Shown here piece by piece: positions 32,811-41,914 of a stretch of 64,000 nt of DNA; positions within the stretch are counted from its first letter, which is position 1, and each line of letters opens with the position of its first letter. A program made the translations under genes and the position numbers. The notes beneath the pieces were generated by a model. That model was not told the origin of the DNA, searched no databases, and saw only the letters and a list, made by a program, of their open reading frames with translations. Source of the DNA: FEB-22 sp003105195 (GTDB lineage: Bacteria > Pseudomonadota > Alphaproteobacteria > Rhizobiales > Xanthobacteraceae); the NCBI GenBank assembly GCA_027493405.1, contig JAOSKV010000009.1:5243-69242 (forward strand). The letters run 5' to 3'.

Positions 32811-33620
32811 GCGGCGCCCGCTCCGGCCGACGCCCGGTCCGCCGGGCGCGGCCGCGCCGAGCGCTCCTCGGCGACCCCGCTGACGATCATCCGCAGGATC
32901 TCGTCCTGGCTCGTCTCCTCGACGCGGCGCGACCCCACCAGCCGGCCGGTCTTGAGCACGGTGATGCGGTCGCAGTTCTCGAACACGTGGTTGAGGTTGT
33001 GGCTGATCAGCAGCACCGCCAGGCCCTGGTCGCGCATCTCGCGCACCAGCGCATAGACCTTGCGGGTCTCCTCCACGCCGAGCGCCGCCGTCGGCTCGTC
33101 GAGGATGACGACGCGCGCATTGAAGCAGACGCAACGCGCGATCGCGATCGACTGGCGCTTGGCCGCCGGACATCGAGCGCACCCGCTGGCGGATGTCGGG
33201 AATGTTGATCTTGAGCCGGCTCAGCAGGCTGCGCGAGCGCGTCTCCATCTCGCGGTTGTTGAGGATGAAGCCGAGCAGGCCGCTCCTGGTCATCTCGCGG
33301 CCGAGGAACACGTTGGCCGGGACATCGAGGTTGTCGGCCAGCGCGAGGTCCTGGTAGACGGTCTCGATGCCGAGATGCTTGGCGTCGCGCGGCTGCGCGA
33401 TGCTCACCGGCCGGCCCTCGAAGCCGATCGAGCCCTCGTCCTTGGCCACGGCGCCGGACAGGATCTTGATCAGGGTCGACTTGCCGGCCGCATTGTCTCC
33501 GACCAGCGCATGGATCTCGCCGAGATAGATGTCGAGATCGACATGCTGCAGCGCCTGGACTCCGCCGTAGCGCTTGGCGATGCCGCGCATTTCGACGATG
33601 GGGTTCTGGGTCTCGGGCAT
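32807..33620 (-). CDS. Sugar ABC transporter ATP-binding protein (one-base frameshift)
   Basis: This single-ABC-domain ATPase of the ribose/fructose (CUT2) type has Walker A VGDNAAGKSTLIKILSGA, Q-loop TVYQDLALADNL and signature MSGGQ. In the next frame come LDEPTAALGVEETRKVYALV and LLISHNLNHVFENCDRI. An extra A in GGCCAAGCGCCAG at about 33165 breaks the frame just after the signature; removing it gives GGQRQSIAIAR and a protein of 270 residues, normal for FrcA-like ATPases. It energises import together with the two permeases and the binding protein upstream in the operon. Confidence 0.88.
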
Positions 33621-33687
33621 GAGCGGTCCTGTGCTGACACGGTTCGGAGAGGCGAGCGCCGCTCGCCTCTCCTGGTCTCCTGCGAGG

Positions 33688-34680
33688 CTAGGCGCGCCCG
33701 GCCGCGTACTTGTTCCAGTCGGGCGGATCGCGCTCCTCCGGCGTCTTCATGAAGCCCTTCACGTTCCCCTTGTCGACGATGACCACGGGGAGGATCATCT
33801 CCTTCGGCACCGGCTGGTTGCGCAGCTTGCGCACGGCGGCCGTCACGGCGAGATGCGCCTGGTCGTGCCCGCTGAAGTCCGCGGTCGCGAACATCTTGCC
33901 GGCATTGATCGCGGCGGTCGCGTCCGGGATCCCGTCGATGCCGGTCACCCTGGTCTTGTCGCCGCGCCCGGCCGAGGCGAGCGCCTCGGCGACGCCGACC
34001 GCCATGTCGTCGTTCGCGCAGACGACCGCGTCGATCACCGGGAAGCGCTGCATCAGGTTCTCGAACACCTGCACGGCGGGGAGCCGGCGATAGTTGCCGG
34101 GCTGCGAGGCCAGCACCTCGATCCCGGGCGTCTCCTTGACGGCCCGCTCGAAGCCCTTCTTGCGGTTCTGCGCCGTGATCGCGGCCGGCACGCCGTCGAC
34201 GTGCACGATCTTGCCCTTGCCGCCCATGGTCTTGAACAGGTACTTGCACAGCTCGTACTGCATCACCTCGTCGTCCGATCCGATATAGGAGACGAGGTCG
34301 ACGCCGGTCATGCGGTTGTTGTAGTTGACGATCGGGATGCCGGCGGCATTGACCTTCTGGATCGACGGCACCAGGGCCTTGTAGTCGACCGGCACGAACA
34401 CGAAGGCATCCGGCTTCTTGACGATCCAGTCCTCGACCAGCCGGGTCTGCTCCTCGATGTTGTCGGGCTTGGTCGGGGCCACGGTCTCGACCGTGACGCC
34501 GAGCGACTTGCCGGCCTTCTCGGCGCCGATGCGGCACGCCTTCCAGAACGGGTTGGTGACGTTCTTGACGAAGAAGGCGATGGTCGCCGGCTTGCCGGTC
34601 TGGGCGCGGGCAAGACCGGGCATGACCATCGCGGACGTGGTGGCGGCGAGCGCCGTCTTGAGGAATGTTCTGCGTTCCAT
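33688..34680 (-). CDS. Sugar ABC transporter periplasmic substrate-binding protein
   Basis: The 330-residue periplasmic binding protein of the ribose/LacI type (Peripla_BP_4) has a Tat-style signal (MERRTFLKTALAATTSAMVM, cleavage after ARAQ) followed by ATIAFFVKNVTNPFWKACRI and the hinge/binding motifs FVPVDYKALVPSIQKVNAAG and VVCANDDMAVGVAEAL. It delivers a monosaccharide to the CUT2 permeases. The RR-x-FLK motif suggests folded export. Its gene is separated from the permease genes by 146 bases, which is common because binding proteins are made in excess. The sugar is unknown. Confidence 0.92.
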   Translation of the reverse strand: MERRTFLKTALAATTSAMVMPGLARAQTGKPATIAFFVKNVTNPFWKACRIGAEKAGKSLGVTVETVAPTKPDNIEEQTRLVEDWIVKKPDAFVFVPVDYKALVPSIQKVNAAGIPIVNYNNRMTGVDLVSYIGSDDEVMQYELCKYLFKTMGGKGKIVHVDGVPAAITAQNRKKGFERAVKETPGIEVLASQPGNYRRLPAVQVFENLMQRFPVIDAVVCANDDMAVGVAEALASAGRGDKTRVTGIDGIPDATAAINAGKMFATADFSGHDQAHLAVTAAVRKLRNQPVPKEMILPVVIVDKGNVKGFMKTPEERDPPDWNKYAAGRA

Positions 34681-34826
34681 GGCGATTCTCCCTCGGGTCA
34701 ACGCGGCGAGATGGTCGCCGGCCGTTCCGGCGAATCCGGCATCTCGGATTCCGGCGGAGGGTTGCGTCACGGGACCCGGTTCGGGGCACCGGCCCGGCAC
34801 GCGCACCTCCATTGCAACGGGAGCAT

Positions 34827-35807
34827 TTATTGCGGCCGGACCAGCCGTGCTCCCCCGAGCTGATCCGCGAGAACCGAAATCAGGATGATCGCGCCCATCA
34901 CGGCGTTCTGCCAGAAGGTCTGCACCCCGAGCAGGTTCATGCCGTTGACGATGAGCGCGAGGATGAGGGCGCCGACCGCGGTGCCGGCCACGCCGCCGAC
35001 CCCGCCGAACAGCGAGGTGCCGCCGAGGCACACGGCCGCGATCGCGGGCAGCAGCAGGTCCTCGCCGACGCCGGAGTCGGCGGCGTTGATGCGCGCGATC
35101 ACGACCAGCGCGGCGAAGCCGGACAGGAGCCCGCTCAGCCCGTAGACCATGATCAGCCGGCGCGTCACCGGCATGCCCGACAGCCGCGCGGCATCCGGGT
35201 TGCCGCCGATCGCGTAGATCGAGCGGCCGAGCACCGTCTTGTGCAGCATGAGATGCAGCACCACCAGCAGCGCCGCGGCGACCAGGACCGGCACCGGGAT
35301 GCCCCAGACGAAGCCGGCGCCGATGAAGCGGAAGCCTTCCGGCAGCCCGTAGATCACCTCCCCGCGCATGAACACGTAGCCGAGGCCGAAGGCGATCCAC
35401 AGCATGCCGTAGGTCGCGATGAAGGGAGGAATGCGGCCGAGCGTGACCAGCACGCCGTTGACGAGCCCGCAGGCGAGCCCCGAGACCAGCGCGGCGGCCA
35501 CCCCGATCGCCAGGTACCCTTCGCTGATCAGCGCCGCCGAGATGCAGGCCGACAGGCCGAGCACGGCGCCGACCGAGAGGTCGATCCCCGCCGTGAGGAT
35601 CACCAGCGTCAGCCCCGCCGACAGCAGGAACTGCAGCGCCGCCTGCCGCAGCACGTTGACGAAATTGCCCCAGGTCAGGAAGTAGGGGCTGAGCAGCGAG
35701 AGCGCGACCACGATCAGCAGCAGGCCGACGACGCGCGAGACGACCACGAAGGCCCGGTCGGCCGGCAGCCGGGCGAGGCGCGCGGGAATCGCGAGTTGCG
35801 TGCTCAT
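34827..35807 (-). CDS. Sugar ABC transporter permease (RbsC type), copy 1
   Basis: The 326-residue inner-membrane permease has about eight to ten hydrophobic helices and the BPD_transp_2 signatures LTLVILTAGIDLSVGAVLGL and YAIGGNPDAARLSGMPV (cytoplasmic coupling loop). It starts at ATG 35807, overlapping the stop of the next permease by 4 bases. With copy 2 it likely forms a heterodimeric channel for the sugar bound by the 33.7-kb binding protein. Confidence 0.92.
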   Translation of the reverse strand: MSTQLAIPARLARLPADRAFVVVSRVVGLLLIVVALSLLSPYFLTWGNFVNVLRQAALQFLLSAGLTLVILTAGIDLSVGAVLGLSACISAALISEGYLAIGVAAALVSGLACGLVNGVLVTLGRIPPFIATYGMLWIAFGLGYVFMRGEVIYGLPEGFRFIGAGFVWGIPVPVLVAAALLVVLHLMLHKTVLGRSIYAIGGNPDAARLSGMPVTRRLIMVYGLSGLLSGFAALVVIARINAADSGVGEDLLLPAIAAVCLGGTSLFGGVGGVAGTAVGALILALIVNGMNLLGVQTFWQNAVMGAIILISVLADQLGGARLVRPQ

Positions 35808-36775
35808 GCGTTCAGCCTGCGCAGCGAGTCGAGGCCGACCGCCGAGATGATCACGATGCCGACGATCGCGACCTGCCATTCGGTCCCGACGCCGAGCAGA
35901 TTGAGACCGTTGCGCAGCACGCCGACCGCGAGCGCGCCGACCACGGTCCCGGCGATGCCGCCGCGACCCTTCTCGAACGAGGTCCCGCCCAGGATCACGG
36001 CCGCGATCGCGTCGAACTCGATGCCGACCCCGATGGTCGGATGCGCGGCGTTCATGCGCGCCGTCATGATGAACGAGGCGACGCCGGCGAGCAGGCCCGC
36101 ATAGGCGTAGACGGCGACGTGGTAGATCTGCACGCGCGTGCCCGAGAGGACCAGGGCGCGCCGGTTGCCGCCGATCGCGAACACGTAGCGGCCGAACTTG
36201 GTGCGGTAGAGCAGCAGCCAGGTCGCGCCGAACACCGCCGCCGTGGCCCAGATCGGCACCGGCAGCGACAGGAACACGCCGTCGTTGAACCAGCGGAAGA
36301 ACGGCGGCAGGTTGGTGACCGAGTCGCCGCCGGTCAGCACCGTCGCGACGCTCTGGGCGATGCCGAAGGCGCCGAGCGTGACGATGAAGGGCGGCATTCC
36401 GGCCACCGCCACCAGGGTCCCGTTCAGCAGCCCGAAGCACACGCCGATGCCGAGCGCGGCACCGATCGCGAGCGGCAGCGGATGGCCCTGCGTGACCAGC
36501 AGCGCCGCGCTGACGCCGCACAGCCCGAGCACCGGGCCGAGGCTGAGGTCGATGCCCTCGGTCAGGATCACCAGCGTCATGCCGAGCGCCACGATGGTCA
36601 GCACCGCGACCTGCAGCGCCACGTTGGTCAGGTTGGCCGCGGTGAAGAAGCCCGGCGTCCAGATCGTGAGCGCAATTCCCATGATCGCCAGCAGGTAGAA
36701 GGCGCCAGGCGCGCGCGCGAAGGCCTGGAGCACCGGCGAGCCGGCGACGACCTGCGGGTGCGAGGTCTCGCTCAC
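35804..36775 (-). CDS. Sugar ABC transporter permease (RbsC type), copy 2
   Basis: The 323-residue permease is related to copy 1 (MTLVILTEGIDLSLGPVLGL; FAIGGNRRALVLSGTRV). The GTG start at 36775 overlaps the stop of the preceding epimerase gene (GTGA), so upstream in-frame extension (through the antisense of that gene) is not coding. The two permeases arose by gene duplication; CUT2 systems often have only one permease gene, so a pair suggests an obligate heterodimer. Confidence 0.92.
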   Translation of the reverse strand: MSETSHPQVVAGSPVLQAFARAPGAFYLLAIMGIALTIWTPGFFTAANLTNVALQVAVLTIVALGMTLVILTEGIDLSLGPVLGLCGVSAALLVTQGHPLPLAIGAALGIGVCFGLLNGTLVAVAGMPPFIVTLGAFGIAQSVATVLTGGDSVTNLPPFFRWFNDGVFLSLPVPIWATAAVFGATWLLLYRTKFGRYVFAIGGNRRALVLSGTRVQIYHVAVYAYAGLLAGVASFIMTARMNAAHPTIGVGIEFDAIAAVILGGTSFEKGRGGIAGTVVGALAVGVLRNGLNLLGVGTEWQVAIVGIVIISAVGLDSLRRLNA

Positions 36776-37737
36776 TGCAGCGTCTCCGGATGCGCGCGGA
36801 TCCAGTCCGCGAAGGCGCGGATGCCGGCTTCCAGCGAGTGGCCGACGCGATAGCCCGTGTCCTGCGCGAGGCGCTCGCCCGCGAGCGGCCCGCGCATGCG
36901 GGTGTGCAGCGTCCACGGCTCGGTGCCGGGACCGAGCTCGATCACCGCGCCCGGCACGGCGGCGCGCACCGCCTCGGCGACGCGGCGCGCCGTGTAGTTC
37001 TCGCCCGACCCGAGATGGTAGACGTCGTGGGCGAGCGTGCCGGCGCGCGCGGCCGCGATCAGCCCGGCCGCCACGTCGGTCACGAAGGTGAAGCTCGCCG
37101 CGAAATCGCCACCGCCGGGGAGCCGGATCGGCCGGCCTGCGAGCGCGGCCTTGAGGAAGGCCGGCACGGGGCCGCGCGGCGGGTCGTCGGTCACCAGCGG
37201 CGGTCCGTAGACCCAGGAGATGCGCACGACCGCCGCCGACAGGTCGAGCTGCGTGCGGTACATCCGGGTCAGGAGCTCGCCGCAGTATTTCGTCGTGCTG
37301 TAGATGTTGGTGACGCAGGGCGTCGCGTCCTCGAGGACCGGCCGGGAGACGTCGGTGGAGTTCTGGAACACCGAGCCGGTGCTGACGAACACGAAGCGCC
37401 GCCAGCCGTCCCGCCGGGCCGCCTCGAGCAGGTTCGCGGTGGCGCCGACATTGCTGTCGATCGTCGCGAGCGGCTGCGGCCGCGCGTATTTCTCGTTCGA
37501 GATCGCGGCCGAATGGATGCACGCGTCGATCCGATGCGCCGCGCACAGGGCCGTGACGGCGCGCCGGTCGGAGAGGTCGCAGGGGACCCAGGCGAGGTCG
37601 CCCGCGAGCCCGGATGCCTCGGGCGGGGCGGCCGTGCGGTACTGCGCGACGACGCTCAGGCCCGCGGCGAGCGCCTGGCGCACCACCTCGAGCCCGACAT
37701 GCCCCATCGCGCCTGTGACCAGAAGCGCCAACGCCAC
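36772..37737 (-). CDS. NAD-dependent epimerase/dehydratase (extended SDR), first gene of the sugar operon
   Basis: The 321-residue extended SDR has Rossmann LLVTGAMGHVGLEVVRQAL, catalytic Ser in FVSTGSVFQNS, Tyr-x3-Lys in IYSTTKYCGE, and RISWVYGPPLVTD and SGENYTARRVAEAV in the C-terminal part. GTG at 37737 was chosen because the Rossmann strand starts right after it; the ATG-like start at 37785 would add a low-complexity stretch. It is transcribed first, about 130 bases from the predicted promoter at 37878-37906, and its stop overlaps the permease start. Confidence 0.85.
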   Translation of the reverse strand: MALALLVTGAMGHVGLEVVRQALAAGLSVVAQYRTAAPPEASGLAGDLAWVPCDLSDRRAVTALCAAHRIDACIHSAAISNEKYARPQPLATIDSNVGATANLLEAARRDGWRRFVFVSTGSVFQNSTDVSRPVLEDATPCVTNIYSTTKYCGELLTRMYRTQLDLSAAVVRISWVYGPPLVTDDPPRGPVPAFLKAALAGRPIRLPGGGDFAASFTFVTDVAAGLIAAARAGTLAHDVYHLGSGENYTARRVAEAVRAAVPGAVIELGPGTEPWTLHTRMRGPLAGERLAQDTGYRVGHSLEAGIRAFADWIRAHPETLQ

Positions 37738-37859
37738 GACCTCCCCGGCGGGCGACGGCCGCGGTGGGGTCCGAGGATGCCTCACCTGCGGCTCGCGATC
37801 CGCCGACCTCTACCCTGGGCGAACGTCTTCTTGGCTCCGCGTCTACGAGATCGCGGGAT

Positions 37860-37906
37860 GCATTTTTATAATGCGATATTAGTTCCGGAGTCCGACTCCT
37901 TGTCAA
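37860..37906 (-). promoter_or_regulatory. Promoter of the sugar operon with a palindrome in the spacer
   Basis: On the minus strand TTGACA (37906-37901) is followed after exactly 17 bases by ACTAAT (37883-37878), a fair sigma-70 promoter. The spacer contains the perfect palindrome GGAGTC-c-GACTCC (37887-37899), a natural place for a repressor. A second dyad, GCATT-tttat-AATGC, lies at 37860-37874 near the start point. The remainder of the 389-base divergent gap (37738-38126) also serves the plus-strand epimerase gene but shows no other clear signal. Confidence 0.6.
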
Positions 37907-38126
37907 TCGCACTTTGTGGATGCACTCGCGTGGGACTGCAAACCCGTCGACCGGCGCGATGGCCTGCGGATGGCCCTGCCCCATCCCGACCGGGCGATGG
38001 GACTCGGAATGCTAGATGGCCAAATGGCGCCTCACAATATTGAATCTCGATTGACTCGCCGCGACGGCATCCTAGACTCGGCCTGCGCCTCCCGACCCTG
38101 TCCCGCATCCGTCTCCCGGAGGACCC

Positions 38127-39002
38127 GTGCGCTTTCAGAAGGTGGTCCTGACCGGCGGCTGCGGCCGGCTCGGCCGGTATGTGGCGCAGCGCCTCCGCCC
38201 GCACTGCGATCTCACGCTGCTCGACCGCGTGCCGGCCGAGGAGCCCGGCCTGGTCCGCGCCGACATCACGGACTACGAGGCCTTGAAGCGCATCTTCGCA
38301 GGCCAGGAGGCGGTGGTCCACCTGGCCGCCATTCCCAACCCGCGCACGGCGCCGGCAGACGTCACCTTCCGCATCAACGTGCAGGGCAGCTGGGCGGTGC
38401 TGCAGGCCGCCGAGGACTGCGGCGTGCGCCGCGTGGTGGTCGCCTCGAGCGATGCCGTGCTCGGCCTGCACTACAATCCGCCCGGCTGGGGCCCGCGCTA
38501 TCTCCCGATCGACGAGGATCATCCGCAGCGCCCGATCGACTTCTACTCCCTGAGCAAGGAGTGCACGGAAGCGATCTGCCGCTCCTATGCGGCGCGCGGC
38601 CGCCTGCAGGTGCTGGCGCTGCGTCCGACCCACATCGTGTTTCCGCCGGAGCTGCCCGAGATCGAGGCGCGCGGCGCCGACGTGCAGAACTATCATTTGT
38701 GGACCTACATCGCGCCCGAGGACGTGGCGGAAGGATTCGCTTGCGCGCTCCAGGTCGCCGAGGCGCCCTATGCGCCCTACTTCCTGACCGCCGCCGACGG
38801 GCTCAACACGCGGCCCACGCTGGAGCTCCTGCGCGAGCGCTACGGCGGCCTGCCGCCGCTGCGCGACCCCGGCTGGTTCGCGGCGAACCCGTGCGCCGCC
38901 ATCCTGGACGCACGGCGCGCGCGCGACCGGCTCGGCTTCGCGGCGAGAGTCTCGTGGCACGACATGGTGGCGGCCCGCGACGCGGCCCGGACCGACGCGT
39001 AA
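38127..39002 (+). CDS. NAD(P)-dependent oxidoreductase (extended SDR), divergent from the sugar operon
   Basis: The 291-residue SDR has Rossmann VVLTGGCGRLGRYVAQRL, the acidic cofactor-selecting LLDRV, VVHLAAIPNPRTAPADVTFR, catalytic Ser in VVASSDAVLGL and Tyr-x3-Lys in DFYSLSKECTEAI. The layout resembles uronate/aldose dehydrogenases of the extended SDR class. The start is GTG at 38127, with GGAGGACCC directly upstream. Because it is divergent from the transporter operon and shares its control region, it probably belongs to the same sugar pathway. Confidence 0.85.
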   Translation: MRFQKVVLTGGCGRLGRYVAQRLRPHCDLTLLDRVPAEEPGLVRADITDYEALKRIFAGQEAVVHLAAIPNPRTAPADVTFRINVQGSWAVLQAAEDCGVRRVVVASSDAVLGLHYNPPGWGPRYLPIDEDHPQRPIDFYSLSKECTEAICRSYAARGRLQVLALRPTHIVFPPELPEIEARGADVQNYHLWTYIAPEDVAEGFACALQVAEAPYAPYFLTAADGLNTRPTLELLRERYGGLPPLRDPGWFAANPCAAILDARRARDRLGFAARVSWHDMVAARDAARTDA

Positions 39003-39005
39003 CGG

Positions 39006-39950
39006 TCAGCCGCGCCCGGCGCGCGTCGCCTCGACATAGGCCGCGAGGCCCTGGCGGATCGGGAAGCGCGGCGCGTAGCCGAGCTCCGTGCGCGCGCGCG
39101 TGTTGTCGAGCGCGCCCTTGCGCACCGCCTGCGTGCCGTCGACGAAGCGATAGGGCCCGGGACCGATGGAAAGGTCCGCGCCCGGCACCAGCTCCTTCAC
39201 GATCTCGACGATCTCGCCGAGCGAGGGCGCCTCGCCGGTGGACACGTGATAGACGTCGAACCGGTGCGCGGGCTTGTCGAGGGCCCGGACGATGCCGTCC
39301 ACGCAGTCCTCGATATAGACATGGTCGACCCGGTAGTCGCCGCCGCCCGGCAGGTGCAGCGCGCGGCCGGCGACCGCCGCGTCCACCAGGATCTTCGGCA
39401 CGCGCGGCCGCGGCAGGCCCGGCCCGTAGACCCAGCAGGTCCGGATGTGGACCACCTCGAGCCCGTAGGCGCTGACATAGTCGCAGGCGAGGCGCTCCAC
39501 CGCATATTTCGAGATGCCGTAGGGCGCGAGCGGGCGGTTGGGATGGCTCTCGTCGATGCGGTCGCGCTCGAAGACGCCGTAGGTCTCCTCCGAGCTCAGG
39601 TTGACCAGGCGCCGCACGCCGAACAGCCGCATCGCCTCGAGCACGTTGAGCGAGCCGTCGACATTGACCCGGAAGGTGCCGATCGGGCTCGCGAGCGAGT
39701 TGGTGACGCCGACCACCGCCGCGCAATGCACCACGGCATCGGGCCTGCGCGCCTGCACCAGCGCGGCGATCTGCGGCCATTCGGTGATCTCGCCCTGGAT
39801 GAAGGCGACGTTCGGGCGATCGGTGAGGACCGCGTCGAGCCGCGCCGAGCGCGCGATGTCGAAGGCGATGACCTCGTCGCCGCGCGCCGCGAGCGCCGCC
39901 GCCACGGCGCTGCCGATGAAGCCGGCACCGCCGGTCACGAGAATGCGCAT
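39006..39950 (-). CDS. NAD-dependent sugar epimerase/dehydratase (extended SDR)
   Basis: The 314-residue protein is close to UDP-glucose 4-epimerase-type SDRs: RILVTGGAGFIGSAVAAALA, VVHCAAVVGVTNSLASPIGT, LSSEETYGVFERD, PYGISKYAVERLACDYVSAY and VYGPGLPRPRVPKILVDAA. It converges on the plus-strand SDR with a 3-base gap. It may act on a nucleotide sugar or on the free sugar imported by the neighbouring transporter; the first is more usual for the family. Confidence 0.85.
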   Translation of the reverse strand: MRILVTGGAGFIGSAVAAALAARGDEVIAFDIARSARLDAVLTDRPNVAFIQGEITEWPQIAALVQARRPDAVVHCAAVVGVTNSLASPIGTFRVNVDGSLNVLEAMRLFGVRRLVNLSSEETYGVFERDRIDESHPNRPLAPYGISKYAVERLACDYVSAYGLEVVHIRTCWVYGPGLPRPRVPKILVDAAVAGRALHLPGGGDYRVDHVYIEDCVDGIVRALDKPAHRFDVYHVSTGEAPSLGEIVEIVKELVPGADLSIGPGPYRFVDGTQAVRKGALDNTRARTELGYAPRFPIRQGLAAYVEATRAGRG

Positions 39951-40051
39951 GGCGTCTCCGGTTCGTCCTGGGGTGTGGCGCGGCGGATCGGGGCCGCGAG
40001 TTTAACCATGGCGCATCGCAATCGACAATATCGCAAGCGCGGCCGCGCCGC

Positions 40052-40744
40052 TCACTCGGCGCGCAGCAGCACCGCGAGGCCGTCGTGGTCGCCGGTGCCG
40101 ACCTGCGGATCGGCGACGATCGCGTTGCCGAGATCGACGAAGCCGCGCCGCTTGAACGGGCCGGCGCGGTCGAGCCCGTGCGCGACGTCGTCGCGCGCCC
40201 GGTTGAACGAGGCATAGCCGTGCTCGGGGACGCGCAGCGGGCGCACCTCCTCGCGGCTGAACGCGCCGGTGGAAACGAACACGTCGCCGGCCCGGTGCGG
40301 CCCGAACAGGCGTCCGTGATTGTTGCTCAGCTCGAACACCCGGTTTGAGAAGGCGTCGTCGCGGCCTTCGGGAAGCTGCGGATGGAGCGCCTCGCCGATG
40401 ATGGCGCGGTATCCGGACGAGTGCCCGAAGCGGACCGGATAGCCCGCCGCGCTCGCGGCCGCGACCAGGCGCTGCCGCGCCTCCTCCGCGCTCTTCGCCG
40501 CCGCGTCGACCAGGATGATGTTGATCGGCTCGCGCAGCCGCTTGCCTTCGTAGACCTCGTTCAGCCAGTGCGCGACGCTGCCGTCGCTCGCGATCATCCA
40601 CTTGCCGATGGCCGGCAGGCCGGGCGGCCTCGCGACATCGCCTGGCGCGGCGGAGCCGGGCGGGGATCCGGGCGGCGCGTTCTGGGCCCATGCGGGGCGG
40701 ACCGCGCAGGCGACCAGGAACAGGAGCTCGCGGCGGCGAATCAT
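40052..40744 (-). CDS. Secreted protein of unknown function
   Basis: The 230-residue protein has a signal peptide (MIRRRELLFLVACAVRPAWA, cleavage before QNAPPG), a short Gly/Pro-rich linker and a globular part with KWMIASDGSVAHWLNEVYEG, INIILVDAAAKSAEEAR and HYG/NNHGRLFGPHRAGDVFVS. I do not recognise a family. It contains several His residues (HSSGYR, NNHGRLFGPH, PEHGYASF) that could bind a metal. It is a single gene, divergent from fixK. Confidence 0.6.
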   Translation of the reverse strand: MIRRRELLFLVACAVRPAWAQNAPPGSPPGSAAPGDVARPPGLPAIGKWMIASDGSVAHWLNEVYEGKRLREPINIILVDAAAKSAEEARQRLVAAASAAGYPVRFGHSSGYRAIIGEALHPQLPEGRDDAFSNRVFELSNNHGRLFGPHRAGDVFVSTGAFSREEVRPLRVPEHGYASFNRARDDVAHGLDRAGPFKRRGFVDLGNAIVADPQVGTGDHDGLAVLLRAE

Positions 40745-40859
40745 GGCCGCAATCTAGCCCACTCGGCTGCTACGCACTTTTCCTTAGGGGCCGTCCCGTT
40801 ACGAGCATTATCTGAATTTTGCGCTTCCGGGGCCCGCGCTACCCCTATGGCATCAAGCG

Positions 40860-41555
40860 ATGGAGCTCGTGATGCCGACCCCGATCACCCTGCCGCACCC
40901 CGCAGTCTCCCGCGACGTCCCGGCCGCCCCCCGCGCCGCCGCCCCGATCGCGCTCACCGGGTCGATCGAGCTCATGGGCGCGCCCATGACGTTTGCCCGC
41001 AACGCCGAGATCTACGGCGAGAACGAGCCCGCCGACTACGTCTACAAGGTGGTGGCCGGCACGGTGCGCACCTACAAGATCCTCGCCGACGGCCGCCGCC
41101 AGATCGGCGCCTTCTATCTGCCGGGCGACGTCTTCGGCCTCGAGGCCGGCGAGAGCCACCTGTTCTCGGCCGAGGCCGTGACCGGCGCCACCGTGCTGGT
41201 GGTCAAGCGCAGCGCGCTGATCGCGCTCGCCAACCGCGACGGCGACGTCGCCCGCCAGCTCTGGGCCTTCACGGCGAGCGAGCTCTCGCGCGTGCAGCAG
41301 CACATGCTGCTCCTGATCAAGAGCGCGCAGGAGCGGGTCGCGAGCTTCCTGATCGAGATGGCGGAGCGCTTCGCCTGCGCCGAGACCATCGAGCTGCCGA
41401 TGTCGCGCCAGGACATCGCCGACTATCTCGGGCTCACCATCGAGACCGTCTCGCGCACGCTCACCCAGCTCGAGAGCCGCGCCGCCATCGCGCTGCCGAC
41501 CTCGCGCCGCATCGTGCTGCGCAACCGCCGCGCGCTCAACGCCCTCAACGCCTGA
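40860..41555 (+). CDS. fixK: Crp/Fnr-family regulator, FixK type
   Basis: The 231-residue regulator has a cyclic-nucleotide-binding-like beta barrel (YGENEPADYVYKVVAGTVRT, GAFYLPGDVFGLEAGESH) and a C-terminal HTH_CRP (ELPMSRQDIADYLGLTIETV, SRTLTQLESR), the typical recognition helix of FixK/FNR that reads TTGA-N6-TCAA. The N-terminal Cys cluster of FNR is absent, so it does not sense oxygen by Fe-S, as in FixK. It would regulate micro-oxic respiration genes downstream of FixLJ or similar. No FNR/FixK box was found in its own 115-base upstream gap. Confidence 0.88.
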   Translation: MELVMPTPITLPHPAVSRDVPAAPRAAAPIALTGSIELMGAPMTFARNAEIYGENEPADYVYKVVAGTVRTYKILADGRRQIGAFYLPGDVFGLEAGESHLFSAEAVTGATVLVVKRSALIALANRDGDVARQLWAFTASELSRVQQHMLLLIKSAQERVASFLIEMAERFACAETIELPMSRQDIADYLGLTIETVSRTLTQLESRAAIALPTSRRIVLRNRRALNALNA

Positions 41556-41588
41556 GCCGGCGCGGCGTCGCGCCGTCCCACCCCTGCG

Positions 41589-41615
41589 ACGCGCCGGCCC
41601 CCGAGGCCGGCGCGT
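41589..41615. terminator. Bidirectional terminator-like hairpin between convergent genes
   Basis: A perfect 11-bp stem, ACGCGCCGGCC-cccga-GGCCGGCGCGT, lies in the 77-base gap between the fixK stop and the convergent secreted-protein stop. There is no long T tract, but the position and stability fit a shared transcription end. Confidence 0.65.
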
Positions 41616-41632
41616 TGCGTTCGGGCTCTGGC

Positions 41633-41914
41633 CTAGCGGCAGCCGAGCGCGCGCTCCTCGGCCCGGATCCGGCCGATCCGCTGGCGCTCGCCGCGCGACA
41701 GCGGGACCTCCTCCTCGTAGTCGTACATGCAGCCGGCATTGCCGAAATAGGAGATGGCGCGCTGCGTCTTGAAGCAGTAGCCCTTGGCCTTGTAGATCGC
41801 GTTGCGCTCGACCCACAGGCGCCCGCAAATGTCCTGGGCGCGGGCGGACGACGCCGCAATGCCGGTCATGAGCGCGGCGACGGCGATAGCACAAGTGAGA
41901 TTCGGGAGTCGCAC
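41633..41914 (-). CDS. Small secreted YARHG-domain protein
   Basis: The 93-residue protein has a signal peptide (VRLPNLTCAIAVAALMTGIA, cleavage after SARA) and the YARHG-type pattern C-x2-LW-x-ERN-x2-Y-x2-KGYCFKT-x-RAI-x-YFGN-x2-C at residues about 31-61. The motif is found in secreted bacterial proteins of unknown role, possibly wall-associated. The GTG start at 41914 puts the signal peptide first; the longer frame upstream is the antisense of the ABC ATPase gene. At least three cysteines may pair after export. Confidence 0.75.
   Translation of the reverse strand: MRLPNLTCAIAVAALMTGIAASSARAQDICGRLWVERNAIYKAKGYCFKTQRAISYFGNAGCMYDYEEEVPLSRGERQRIGRIRAEERALGCR

Noticed and set aside
40745..40859. 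FNR/FixK box (TTGA-N6-TCAA) upstream of fixK
   Set aside because: No sequence with both half sites at the right spacing is present in the gap.
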